A stretch of 64,000 bases of DNA from Pseudomonas sp. GOM6. GTDB taxonomy: Bacteria > Pseudomonadota > Gammaproteobacteria > Pseudomonadales > Pseudomonadaceae. The DNA is taken from positions 1-64,000 of the forward strand of contig NZ_JARPUS010000014.1 in the NCBI RefSeq assembly GCF_029537485.1. Reading direction: 5' to 3'. Within the stretch, counting starts at the first letter, position 1. Each line of letters starts with the position of its first letter. The notes under the pieces are model-generated. The model made no database searches. It worked only from the letters and a program-made list of their open reading frames with translations, and had not been told where the DNA came from. Both the position numbers and the translations under genes were made by a program. This document shows positions 18,352 to 26,797 of the stretch, piece by piece.

Positions 18352-19142
18352 GCCTGATCGCCGTACAGACTGCATTTGAAACTTACCTGACAGGTGACAG
18401 TGCCCTGCCCTCCAACGAACTTTTGGAGCAGATCCGAGGTAGCACAGCGCTGAGTGCTCTCGAAGGCCTGCAGATCTACCACAATGCTTACCGTTCGCGC
18501 CTGCTTGCGGTATTGCGAGAAGACTTCCCTGCCCTGCTTCACTGGATCGGCAACGAATCATTCGAGCAGCTCGCACTGGCCTACTTGGCCGCCTGGCCAC
18601 CACGACATTTCAGCATTCGCTGGCTGGGCGAGAAGCTGCCCGAGTTCATTGGCAGCTACGTCGAAGAACCCCAACTATCGCCGATGCGCGAACTCGCGGA
18701 GCTTGAGTGGGCTTTTACACTGGCTTTCGATGCTCAGGACGTCGAAGTGCTTTCACTGCAGGCCATCAGTGATTTTTCGGCTGAAGACTGGATTTCACTC
18801 AGGGTTTCCCTGACTGCATCTGCCCGGTGGTTGCAGCTGCAGTACAACACGCTGGAGTTGTGGAAAGCCGCCAAGTCCGGCAGCTTGCTGCCTGATATTA
18901 CCCGCCTGCCAACGAACCTAGCCTGTCTTGTTTGGCGTCATGAACTCGTCTGCCAGTACCGGAGCCTGGAGCCAGCGGAGGCTTCGGCATTGCAGTTTCT
19001 CATCGAGGGCGGATCGTTCGCTGAACTCTGCGAGTCGTTGAGCGCCACGCATGGCGAGCAAGCTCCCTTGCAAGCCGCGACCTGGTTGAAGTTGTGGGTC
19101 AACGACGGTTTGCTAAAGCGCGGCCAGCTATTACACGAATGA
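18348..19142 (+). CDS. bufC: BufC, DUF2063-type partner of BufB
   Basis: 264 aa from a TTG start overlapping the bufB stop by 4 nt. The N-terminal DUF2063 domain (QTAFETYLTG...GLQIYHNAYRSRLLAVLREDFPALLHWIG) is the 'putative DNA-binding' domain that in bufferin and related MNIO pathways acts as precursor-recognition partner of the enzyme. The C-terminal half is a helical domain. No transporter or BufD gene follows; the precursor carries its own signal peptide. Confidence 0.88.
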   Translation: MSLIAVQTAFETYLTGDSALPSNELLEQIRGSTALSALEGLQIYHNAYRSRLLAVLREDFPALLHWIGNESFEQLALAYLAAWPPRHFSIRWLGEKLPEFIGSYVEEPQLSPMRELAELEWAFTLAFDAQDVEVLSLQAISDFSAEDWISLRVSLTASARWLQLQYNTLELWKAAKSGSLLPDITRLPTNLACLVWRHELVCQYRSLEPAEASALQFLIEGGSFAELCESLSATHGEQAPLQAATWLKLWVNDGLLKRGQLLHE

Positions 19143-19229
19143 CCCGGAACCTTTAGGCTAGCGCTCTCTCTTTGGCCACTCCGAGCGCTTCTATGACTCA
19201 CCGCATCATTCATTTCAAACAGCAAAGCC

Positions 19230-19508
19230 TTGCTTGACCCGGAGACCTATCAGGCAATGCTGGCCGACGGCGTTGGTCACTGGGAGCGGCTTGCAGGAGA
19301 AGTCGTCGGCATAGAAGACGAAAAAAGCCACGAGTTCGCTGCATTGAAAAGCCTGTTCAAGCGCAAGCGGTACTCCTATGACACGCTGGAAATGCGCGAG
19401 CCAGGCGATCACTCAAACTGGCTTCGCGGCCGAGATGGTTCAGAAGGTATGACCAACGAGGTCACCAGTATCCCAGGGCTAAAAGAGCTCTCAGAACTGG
19501 AGATTTAG
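19230..19508 (+). CDS. small hypothetical protein
   Basis: 92 aa if started at a TTG (LDPETYQAMLADGVGHWERL...). Acidic, soluble, no motif recognised. Start uncertain: an out-of-frame ORF (ATG at 19,193, MTHRIIHFKQQSLA) runs into it, so the true protein may begin there with a frameshift, or the gene may be decayed. Lies between bufC and the convergent copZ. Confidence 0.4.
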   Translation: MLDPETYQAMLADGVGHWERLAGEVVGIEDEKSHEFAALKSLFKRKRYSYDTLEMREPGDHSNWLRGRDGSEGMTNEVTSIPGLKELSELEI

Positions 19509-19527
19509 TGGGATAGCAGGTCAGCGC

Positions 19528-19737
19528 TCAAGCGCTGACCTGGGCCGAATAGCCAAGCTCCTGGATGAGTTCGCGGATCGACTCGGCACTTTCTGTGCTC
19601 TCAACGGTGACCTTGCCGGCCGTTCGATCCACTTCTACTCGTGCGTTCTGATCCAGCGCCTGGATGGCCTTCGTGATTTTGCTTACGCAACTGCCACAGC
19701 CCATCCCCGCAACACTCAGACTGAACATGTCTTTCAC
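19528..19737 (-). CDS. copZ: CopZ-type copper chaperone (HMA domain)
   Basis: 69 aa, a single ferredoxin-like heavy-metal-associated domain with the metal loop GMGCGSCV (Cys14, Cys17) and the typical end LGYSAQV. Cytosolic Cu(I) chaperone. It is transcribed alone on the minus strand from a MerR/CueR-type promoter. Confidence 0.9.
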   Translation of the reverse strand: MKDMFSLSVAGMGCGSCVSKITKAIQALDQNARVEVDRTAGKVTVESTESAESIRELIQELGYSAQVSA

Positions 19738-19779
19738 CTCATTTCGTCAGCGGCTCAAGTTACCGCACAGACAGGATCG

Positions 19780-19803
19780 ACCTTGACACGATGGCAAGGT
19801 CAA
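19780..19803 (-). promoter_or_regulatory. CueR-type operator/promoter of copZ
   Basis: On the minus strand the region reads TTGACCTTGCCATCGTGTCA followed by AGGT, a -35 element joined to a CCTTGCCA...GGCAAGG-like dyad with the long spacer that MerR-family copper regulators need. No cueR gene is in the window (the neighbouring MerR gene is CadR), so a chromosomal CueR is expected to act here. Confidence 0.6.
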
Positions 19804-19862
19804 GCCCGTACTCTACAAGAGGTTCAAGCGCCAATGCAGGCTGCGATCTGGCTGAAGGGGCT

Positions 19863-20315
19863 TCAGTGGCGATGGCTCTTGCCAACGTGCGTATGCTCTG
19901 CCTCAGGCAAAGGTTGAACCCCTCCGCTCGAACTAAGTTGCTGGATGATTGCGCATGCATCGACACTTCTCTCCGCGGCGCATCGATGGCGCAACTCAAC
20001 GAGCTGCTTCTGCAGAGCTAACAGACTGTTGATCCGAAGCTCCACATGGCGAATGTGCTCGTCTACCAAGCCGTTAACGCTATCGCAGCTCTCCTCCGGA
20101 CGATCGATGAGCAAAAGCAGCCGCCGTATTTCATCAAGCGTCATGTCCAGGGTTCGGCAGTTACGGATGAATACGAGCCGCTCTAGGTGCTCCTTCCCGT
20201 AGACCCGGTAGTTCCCCTCGCTTCGACCAGGAACAGGCAGCAGCCCTTCACGTTCATAGTAACGAATAGTCTCCACCTGACAGTCAGCCTGCTTTCCGAG
20301 CTCACCAATCTTCAT
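19863..20315 (-). CDS. cadR: CadR, MerR-family Cd(II)/Pb(II)-responsive regulator
   Basis: 150 aa. The N-terminal winged helix MKIGELGKQADCQVETIRYYE is that of CadR/PbrR, with metal-binding cysteines at Cys77, Cys112 and Cys121 and a His-containing tail (EHTHVGKSHRH). The ATG at 20,315 has AGGAG about 9 nt upstream; the longer ORF merely reads across the divergent promoter and the cadA start. It represses, and with metal activates, the cadA promoter. Confidence 0.93.
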   Translation of the reverse strand: MKIGELGKQADCQVETIRYYEREGLLPVPGRSEGNYRVYGKEHLERLVFIRNCRTLDMTLDEIRRLLLLIDRPEESCDSVNGLVDEHIRHVELRINSLLALQKQLVELRHRCAAERSVDACAIIQQLSSSGGVQPLPEAEHTHVGKSHRH

Positions 20316-20338
20316 GGGACGAATCTCCTGATCAATGC

Positions 20339-20362
20339 TTGACCCTATAGTGGCTTCAGGGT
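20339..20362 (+). promoter_or_regulatory. CadR operator in the cadA promoter
   Basis: TTGACC at 20,339-20,344 (-35) runs into the dyad ACCCTATAG-TGG-CTTCAGGGT (20,342-20,362), which is nearly identical to the cadA operator known from P. putida. Lies between the divergent cadR and cadA starts. Confidence 0.85.
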
Positions 20363-20398
20363 GTTGACTCTGCAATGACTTAGATAAGAGATCCCGCC

Positions 20399-22783
20399 AT
20401 GAGCAGTTGCTGCAGTCACGACCACTCGGATCATCATAAACCTGAAGACCAAAAGCGCGAGCCAGCGCCACCAGGAACGACATTCAGCGCTTTCCACATC
20501 CAGGCGATGGACTGTCCGACAGAGCAGAGCCTGATTCAGAGCAAGCTTGGCTCGCTGGCCGGGATACACCAGCTCGACTTTAACTTGATGACTCGCGTTC
20601 TAGGGGTACAGCACAGTCTCCCTTCGGTCACCCCCATCATTGATGTGATCGCCTCCCTGGGTATGCAGGCCGAGCCCACGGACGCTCATGTACAAACACG
20701 AATTCGCATCGAGCAGATGGACTGTCCTACTGAGGAGAAGCTCATTCGCGACAAGCTCGCTAACCAGAAAGGCATCAGCAATCTGCAGTTCAACCTGCTG
20801 CAACGCACTCTGGTCGTAGACCATGTTCCAGAGCTGTTACCTCAGCTCATGGCAGCCATCCAGGAGCTCGGGCTTTCACCGGTTGTCGAGGAGAGTGCCG
20901 ACCGCCAGGAACCTACCCCAACGAAGAAGAAGCATTGGTGGCCGCTGGCGATCGCGGGGATCGCTGCGGTTTCAGCCGAAATAATCCACTTTGGGCAGTT
21001 GGCCCCCGAATGGGCGGTTGCAGCCTTAGCAATAGTGGGGATAGCGCTAAGTGGGCTCGGTACCTACAAGAAGGGCTGGATTGCGCTCAAGAACCGCAAC
21101 CTGAACATCAATGCCCTCATGAGCATTGCTGTAACCGGTGCCGTATTGATTGGCCAATGGCCCGAAGCGGCCATGGTTATGGTGCTCTTCGCGGTAGCCG
21201 AGGTTATTGAAGCGCGCTCACTGGAGCGTGCACGTAACGCCATCCGTGGACTCATGGACTTAAGCCCCGAGCGGGCCACTGTTTTGCAGGCGGATGGATC
21301 CTGGCTAGATGCGGACATCAAGGCGGTAGCACTTGGCGCTGTTGTTCGGGTACGGCCAGGTGAGCGAATTGGCTTGGATGGCGAGGTGACGGCAGGCACC
21401 TCCACCGTCAATCAAGCACCTATAACCGGCGAGAGCTTGCCGGTAGATAAGAGCATTGGAGATCAGGTTTTTGCGGGCACGATAAACGAGGCAGGGTCGT
21501 TGGAGTTCAGGGTAACAGCAGCGTCTACCAACACTACCCTGGCTCGGATCATTCATGCGGTGGAGGAGGCTCAGGGCTCTCGGGCGCCGACCCAACGTTT
21601 CGTTGACCGCTTTTCTCAGATCTACACCCCCGCCGTGTTCTTGGTGTCCCTAGGGGTCGCCTTGCTCCCACCGCTATTGCTGAGTGGCGCATGGCAGGAG
21701 TGGATCTATCGAGCGCTGGTATTGCTGGTCGTCGCGTGCCCATGCGCGCTGGTCATTTCCACTCCCGTTACCATCGTCAGCGGCCTGGCAGCGGCGGCTC
21801 GCAAAGGCATCCTCATCAAAGGTGGGGTCTATCTGGAGAGCGGCAAAGATCTGGCACTGCTTGCACTCGACAAGACTGGAACCATCACTCAAGGGAGGCC
21901 GGTTCAGACAGACTTCCTGCCGCTCAAAGAAACAGATATCGAAATGCATCGTGTCAGTGCCGCTAGCCTAGCTGCTCGCTCTGATCACCCGGTATCAAAA
22001 GCACTCGCTCGACATGCGATGGATAACGATGTGTCGCTACTGGACGTCAAGGAGTTTGAAGCGCTTCCTGGACGGGGAGTCAAAGGCCGTGTGAAAGGCC
22101 AACTGTTGTATCTAGGCAACCATCGTCTGGTTGAGGAGCTGGGGCTCTGTTCTAAGGAGCTGGAGCTTACGCTGGAGCGGCTGGAGCGTCAGGGTAAGAC
22201 CGTCGTCATCCTGTGCGACGGCCAACAGCCCCTTGTTCTATTCGCAGTCGCAGACACCGTGAAAGAGACCAGTGCCGATGCCATGCGGCAGCTCCACGAG
22301 CTTGGGGTAAAGACATGTATGCTCAGTGGCGATAACGAGCACACAGCCCTGGCGATAGCCCAGCAGGTGGGTATTGATGAGGCTCGTGGCAACCTGTTGC
22401 CGGCAGACAAGCTCACAGTCATCGCTGAAATGCAGGCCCAAGGTTTAACGGTTGGCATGGTGGGAGACGGCATTAACGATGCCCCAGCGCTGGCAAAAGC
22501 TCAGATTGGCTTTGCCATGGGTAGCGCAGGGACCGACACGGCGATAGAAACCGCGGACGTTGCACTGATGGATGACGACTTGCGCAAGGTCGCTACGTTC
22601 GTCCGTCTATCTCGTAGTACTGCTGCCATCCTCAAGCAGAACATCGCCCTGGCACTTGGCATCAAGGCTATCTTCCTGGGCATAACCATCACAGGAGGCG
22701 CCACTATGTGGATGGCTGTCTTCGCTGACATGGGCGTCAGCCTGCTCGTGGTGTTTAACGGCCTGAGGCTGCTCAGACAATAA
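20399..22783 (+). CDS. cadA: CadA, Zn(II)/Cd(II)/Pb(II) P1B-type ATPase
   Basis: 794 aa. His/Cys-rich start (CCSHDHSDHH), two N-terminal metal-binding domains with the MDCPTE motif, then the P-type core: ITGES actuator, metal site CPC (447-449), phosphorylation site DKTGT (Asp491), SDHPVSKAL, and [10 protein letters not shown] (about 689-698). The MDCPTE and C-terminal features match CadA2/ZntA rather than Cu pumps. Exports divalent soft metals to the periplasm under CadR control. Confidence 0.95.
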   Translation: MSSCCSHDHSDHHKPEDQKREPAPPGTTFSAFHIQAMDCPTEQSLIQSKLGSLAGIHQLDFNLMTRVLGVQHSLPSVTPIIDVIASLGMQAEPTDAHVQTRIRIEQMDCPTEEKLIRDKLANQKGISNLQFNLLQRTLVVDHVPELLPQLMAAIQELGLSPVVEESADRQEPTPTKKKHWWPLAIAGIAAVSAEIIHFGQLAPEWAVAALAIVGIALSGLGTYKKGWIALKNRNLNINALMSIAVTGAVLIGQWPEAAMVMVLFAVAEVIEARSLERARNAIRGLMDLSPERATVLQADGSWLDADIKAVALGAVVRVRPGERIGLDGEVTAGTSTVNQAPITGESLPVDKSIGDQVFAGTINEAGSLEFRVTAASTNTTLARIIHAVEEAQGSRAPTQRFVDRFSQIYTPAVFLVSLGVALLPPLLLSGAWQEWIYRALVLLVVACPCALVISTPVTIVSGLAAAARKGILIKGGVYLESGKDLALLALDKTGTITQGRPVQTDFLPLKETDIEMHRVSAASLAARSDHPVSKALARHAMDNDVSLLDVKEFEALPGRGVKGRVKGQLLYLGNHRLVEELGLCSKELELTLERLERQGKTVVILCDGQQPLVLFAVADTVKETSADAMRQLHELGVKTCMLSGDNEHTALAIAQQVGIDEARGNLLPADKLTVIAEMQAQGLTVGMVGDGINDAPALAKAQIGFAMGSAGTDTAIETADVALMDDDLRKVATFVRLSRSTAAILKQNIALALGIKAIFLGITITGGATMWMAVFADMGVSLLVVFNGLRLLRQ

Positions 22784-22795
22784 TGGGAGGTAGCC

Positions 22796-23140
22796 ATGCA
22801 ATCTCAACTGAAATCAGCAATTGCAGAGGCCTTTGCGCAAGCCGATACGAACCTGCGGCTGAAGCAGCCTGGTAGAGCATTTGAGTGGTTAGAGCGCGCC
22901 CACATCCTGACTCAACGGCATCCCTACCTGCATGCAAAGTCACATTGGCTGATGCTACGCCTAGGCCTGCAGACCAAGGACTATCGGGAGGTCCTTGGGC
23001 AAATACCTCGCATAGTGGCTGCACTACTTTTCTCACGCATCTGGGTCCCCATTGGCAATACTGGGCGTGCACGAGTTAGCGCATTCCTCCCCATGCCCGT
23101 CCCAGAAGATCTGCAGCAGCTCCTCGCAAACGATAACTAA
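22796..23140 (+). CDS. DUF3703 family protein
   Basis: 114 aa, GGAGG ribosome-binding site, 12 nt after cadA and therefore co-transcribed with it. The motif AFEWLERAHILTQRHPYLHAKSHWLMLRLG is typical of DUF3703, a small soluble His-containing family commonly found behind metal ATPases and cation efflux genes. No biochemical role known. Confidence 0.85.
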   Translation: MQSQLKSAIAEAFAQADTNLRLKQPGRAFEWLERAHILTQRHPYLHAKSHWLMLRLGLQTKDYREVLGQIPRIVAALLFSRIWVPIGNTGRARVSAFLPMPVPEDLQQLLANDN

Positions 23141-23247
23141 ACCAGAACTGACTCCCTCGACTCTGCGCACCATTCGAGTGCGCCGCTGGGTGTCGTTTGT
23201 GCAAAAAATGTCAAATTAAGCAGCCCCATCCCTCATCTTTTCGAAGA

Positions 23248-23261
23248 TTACAAAATTGTAA
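23248..23261. promoter_or_regulatory. TTAC-N6-GTAA operator candidate (oprD copy 2)
   Basis: TTACAAAATTGTAA, a perfect dyad with AT-rich spacer, 139 nt before the porin ATG. Its spacer is like that of the czc box at 33,032, perhaps indicating CzcR rather than CopR (inference). Confidence 0.6.
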
Positions 23262-23399
23262 TTTTCCAATCATCTTCAAGTTATCTACGGCTTGCAACGA
23301 TAGGTGCGACCGCCTCTGGCTGCTCTCGCACCGGGGCTCAATACCTACAAGAACAGTCATGGCAAATATCCAATTCTGCCAAGAATAAAGGAGCAATTA

Positions 23400-24725
23400 A
23401 TGAGCAAGACCAAATTATCTCTTGCAGTATTTTCGGCAATCATTGGAATCAGCCCCATGGTGGCCACTGCTGAGGAAACAAAAGGCGAGGGTTTCGTTGA
23501 AGGAAGCAGCCTTAATATCCTCAATCGAAATTTCTACATGAACCGTGACTTCCGAGATGGTCAGTCCAGCTCAACTGGAAATGGCTATTCCGAAGCATGG
23601 GCGCATGGCGTCATGGTGAACTTTGAGTCCGGCTTTACCGAGGGAACCGTCGGGGTGGGTATCGACGCGTTCGCCATGCTGGGCATCAAACTGGATACCG
23701 GTGATGGTCGCTTTGGCCCTGGCGGCAGCATCAACCTGCTTCCCGTGAACAGCGATGGGGAAGCGGAAGACGAGTACTCCAAGCTGGGCGGAGCTGTAAA
23801 AGCTCAGCTCTTCGATACGGTCATTAAGGCCGGCGATGTGTTCCCGATGACCCCGGTTCTTCACTATGGTGACTCTCGCCTCCTTCCGGAAACCTTCAAG
23901 GGTGTCACCGTCGTCAATAACAGCGTTGATGGTCTGACCCTGCAGGGTGGTCGAGTTCATGCGATGAGCCAACCGCAGCAGAGTGGCATGAGCGAAGACT
24001 TCGCCACCTTCTACGCCGGCGGCGTGGATGCACCTTGGGCGGCCTACTTTGGCGGCGACTACACCCTGAATGACAACCTGGCGTTTAGCCTTTACACCAG
24101 CCGCCTGGAAGATGCCTGGAATCAGCACTATGCCGGCATGTCCTGGAGCCACCCGCTTTCTGAGAGCGTCTCGTTGTTCGGCGGCCTGAACTACTACAAA
24201 GCCGTTGACCAGGGGCAGAAGCTGCTGGGCGAGTTCGACAACGACATCTACAGCGGCAAGGTCGGTGTGAAGTTCGGTGCCCACTCCCTGGCGTTGTCTC
24301 ATCAGCGCAACAACGGCGACGATGACTTCGACTATCTGCGTCAGTCTGACTCGATCTTCCTCGATAACTCGATCCAGTACAGCGACTTCAACTCCCCGAA
24401 TGAGCGTTCCTGGATGCTTCGCTACGATCTCGACATGGCCACCTTCGGTGTCCCTGGCCTGAGCTTCATGACCCGCTACGCCTTCGGTACCGACGCCGAC
24501 TACTCCGATGCGAACAACGTGTACATGCGTCGTGATGAAAACGGCAACCCGCTGACCGATCAGAAGCGCTGGGAGCGAAACATCGAAGCGAAGTACGTAG
24601 TTCAGTCTGGCTCGCTGAAGGATATGTCCTTCCGCGTTCGCCAGATGACCACTCGTGCGACCGACTACGAGTCCGATCTGGATGAAGTTCGCCTGATTGT
24701 CGAGTACCCACTGGAAGTGCTCTGA
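23400..24725 (+). CDS. OprD-family outer-membrane porin, copy 2
   Basis: 441 aa, the same length as copy 1, with signal peptide (MSKTKLSLAVFSAIIGISPMVATA) and the same porin strands. The C-terminal 30 residues are identical to copy 1. The ATG at 23,400 has AAAGGAG 6 nt upstream. Differences cluster in predicted loops. Probably arose by duplication of the porin gene together with its upstream box. Confidence 0.92.
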   Translation: MSKTKLSLAVFSAIIGISPMVATAEETKGEGFVEGSSLNILNRNFYMNRDFRDGQSSSTGNGYSEAWAHGVMVNFESGFTEGTVGVGIDAFAMLGIKLDTGDGRFGPGGSINLLPVNSDGEAEDEYSKLGGAVKAQLFDTVIKAGDVFPMTPVLHYGDSRLLPETFKGVTVVNNSVDGLTLQGGRVHAMSQPQQSGMSEDFATFYAGGVDAPWAAYFGGDYTLNDNLAFSLYTSRLEDAWNQHYAGMSWSHPLSESVSLFGGLNYYKAVDQGQKLLGEFDNDIYSGKVGVKFGAHSLALSHQRNNGDDDFDYLRQSDSIFLDNSIQYSDFNSPNERSWMLRYDLDMATFGVPGLSFMTRYAFGTDADYSDANNVYMRRDENGNPLTDQKRWERNIEAKYVVQSGSLKDMSFRVRQMTTRATDYESDLDEVRLIVEYPLEVL

Positions 24726-24735
24726 CTAGAAAGTG

Positions 24736-24759
24736 GAGCGGGCAACTACTTGCCCGCTC
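24736..24759 (+). terminator. hairpin terminator after oprD copy 2
   Basis: 10-bp stem GAGCGGGCAA / TTGCCCGCTC with a CTAC loop and a short T-containing tail, 10 nt after the stop codon. Confidence 0.65.
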
Positions 24760-24810
24760 TCTCTAGCGCTGCATGTCAATATTGTAATTTTGAGCTCATG
24801 CTGCCGTTAG

Positions 24811-24824
24811 CTTCATTTTCGTAA
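24811..24824. promoter_or_regulatory. degenerate TTAC-N6-GTAA box (small secreted protein 1)
   Basis: CTTCATTTTCGTAA, one clean half-site, 64 nt before the start codon. The copy in front of the duplicated gene is further degenerated (TTTC-ATCTTT-CTAA). Confidence 0.3.
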
Positions 24825-24887
24825 AATCTAGGCATCTTCACAGAGCGCAAGCAAATAGCTCATTACAAACTGAACGAGGCCTGATTT

Positions 24888-25115
24888 ATGAAGATCGCAA
24901 ATATTGCACTTATTGGAATTCTCGCACTCGGTACTGCTACTTCTGCACTTGCAGAAGATGGCTACGGCCGCTCTTTGGAAGCGGTGAAAAAATTTCGGGA
25001 AAACCAAGAAAAAATTCACGGGAAAGACAACAAGGCATTTCAAGTAGAAAGCCAGAAAAGTGGAGCTACTGAAAAAGACGCCGCCAAAAGCAACAACACA
25101 ACCAACGAAGACTGA
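24888..25115 (+). CDS. small secreted protein, tandem copy 1
   Basis: 75 aa. Signal peptide (MKIANIALIGILALGTATSALA), then a short Lys/Glu-rich hydrophilic chain with DGYGRSLEAVKKFRENQEKIHGKDN. The layout (signal peptide, Glu and Gly/Asp, then a helical charged segment) is like the PtrA-type proteins on the island. No known function. A near copy follows at 25,426. Confidence 0.65.
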   Translation: MKIANIALIGILALGTATSALAEDGYGRSLEAVKKFRENQEKIHGKDNKAFQVESQKSGATEKDAAKSNNTTNED

Positions 25116-25181
25116 TTGTTTTTCCCCTACCGAGTCCACCTCTAGAAGCTCCACGAGCTCCTTTGGAAAGAGGTGTACCCT

Positions 25182-25207
25182 AAGCGCCCTTTAAGGGCGC
25201 TTTTTTT
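25182..25207 (+). terminator. rho-independent terminator of small secreted protein 1
   Basis: Stem AAGCGCCCTT / AAGGGCGCTT directly followed by seven T. Confidence 0.9.
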
Positions 25208-25425
25208 ATGCCTTTCTTTGTCATCATGGCGCGCGACCATGAGAGCTCCTGCACTTACTTGAGGGTCAGTTGTAGGTTCAGCCAGATCTGCCCGTTCTTT
25301 ATAGTCCTGGATGTCAACATTTTAATCTTGAGCTCACGCTCCGGTTAGTTTCATCTTTCTAAGATTTAGGCGTGTTCAAAGAGCGAAACCCAATAGCTCA
25401 TCACCAACTGAGAGAGACCCAGCTT

Positions 25426-25653
25426 ATGAAGATTGCACATGCAGCACTTATTGGAATTCTTGCCCTCAGCGTTACAGCTCCCGTGCTTGCGCGAGGTGAT
25501 AGCCATAACCGTCACGAAATGGTAAAGCGATTCAAAGAGAATCAGAAAAAGATTTACGAAAAAGACAACCAGGCGGCACAAGCAGAAAGCCAGAAAAATA
25601 GCAGCACTAAGAAAGATACAGCCCAAGATAAAAATACAGCAAACGAACGCTGA
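25426..25653 (+). CDS. small secreted protein, tandem copy 2
   Basis: 75 aa, paralogue of the preceding gene (MKIAHAALIGILALSVTAPVLA, then RHEMVKRFKENQKKIYEKDN). The duplicated segment includes the promoter-side sequence and the terminator, so the whole transcription unit was copied (about 24,770-25,207 and 25,305-25,746). Confidence 0.65.
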   Translation: MKIAHAALIGILALSVTAPVLARGDSHNRHEMVKRFKENQKKIYEKDNQAAQAESQKNSSTKKDTAQDKNTANER

Positions 25654-25721
25654 TAGCCTTTTCCCTGCCGAGTTCACCTCTAAAGGCTCCACGAGCTCCT
25701 TTGGAAAGATGTGTACACTTT

Positions 25722-26435
<714 letters not shown>

Positions 26436-26797
26436 ATGGGGCAGATGCATACCCAGAAATGTTTGAATCTTCCTGGGCAGCCCAACCTGATTGGTTTGAC
26501 GATCCGATGCGAGAAGACTAAAGATTTGGGCGGTTGCAGCGGGTCTAGATGTGGAGCAGACCACGGCTGAGACGAGCTCATCTGACATCGATGACATGCT
26601 CGAAGCCGATTGCAGGCTGTATTGGGGATTGGTGTTTCAGGTGCGCCCGCGCTCTTGAACGGCTAGCTGCTGCAGAAGTTCGGCCCAGGAGTCCTGCGCA
26701 AAATGGCTCTCGATGAGATTACGAAAGCGAAGGTGGGTTGACCATGCGGTGGTCCATACCGCCTGGGGCACGGACCACCTGGTTCATTTGAGTGACG
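26436..26797. other. gene-free stretch after the IS remnant
   Basis: About 360 nt with only broken reading frames (for example one ending PDWFDDPMRED, another ending YWGLVFQVRPRS). It probably consists of the IS right end and other decayed DNA downstream of czcA. No intact gene supported. Confidence 0.45.
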
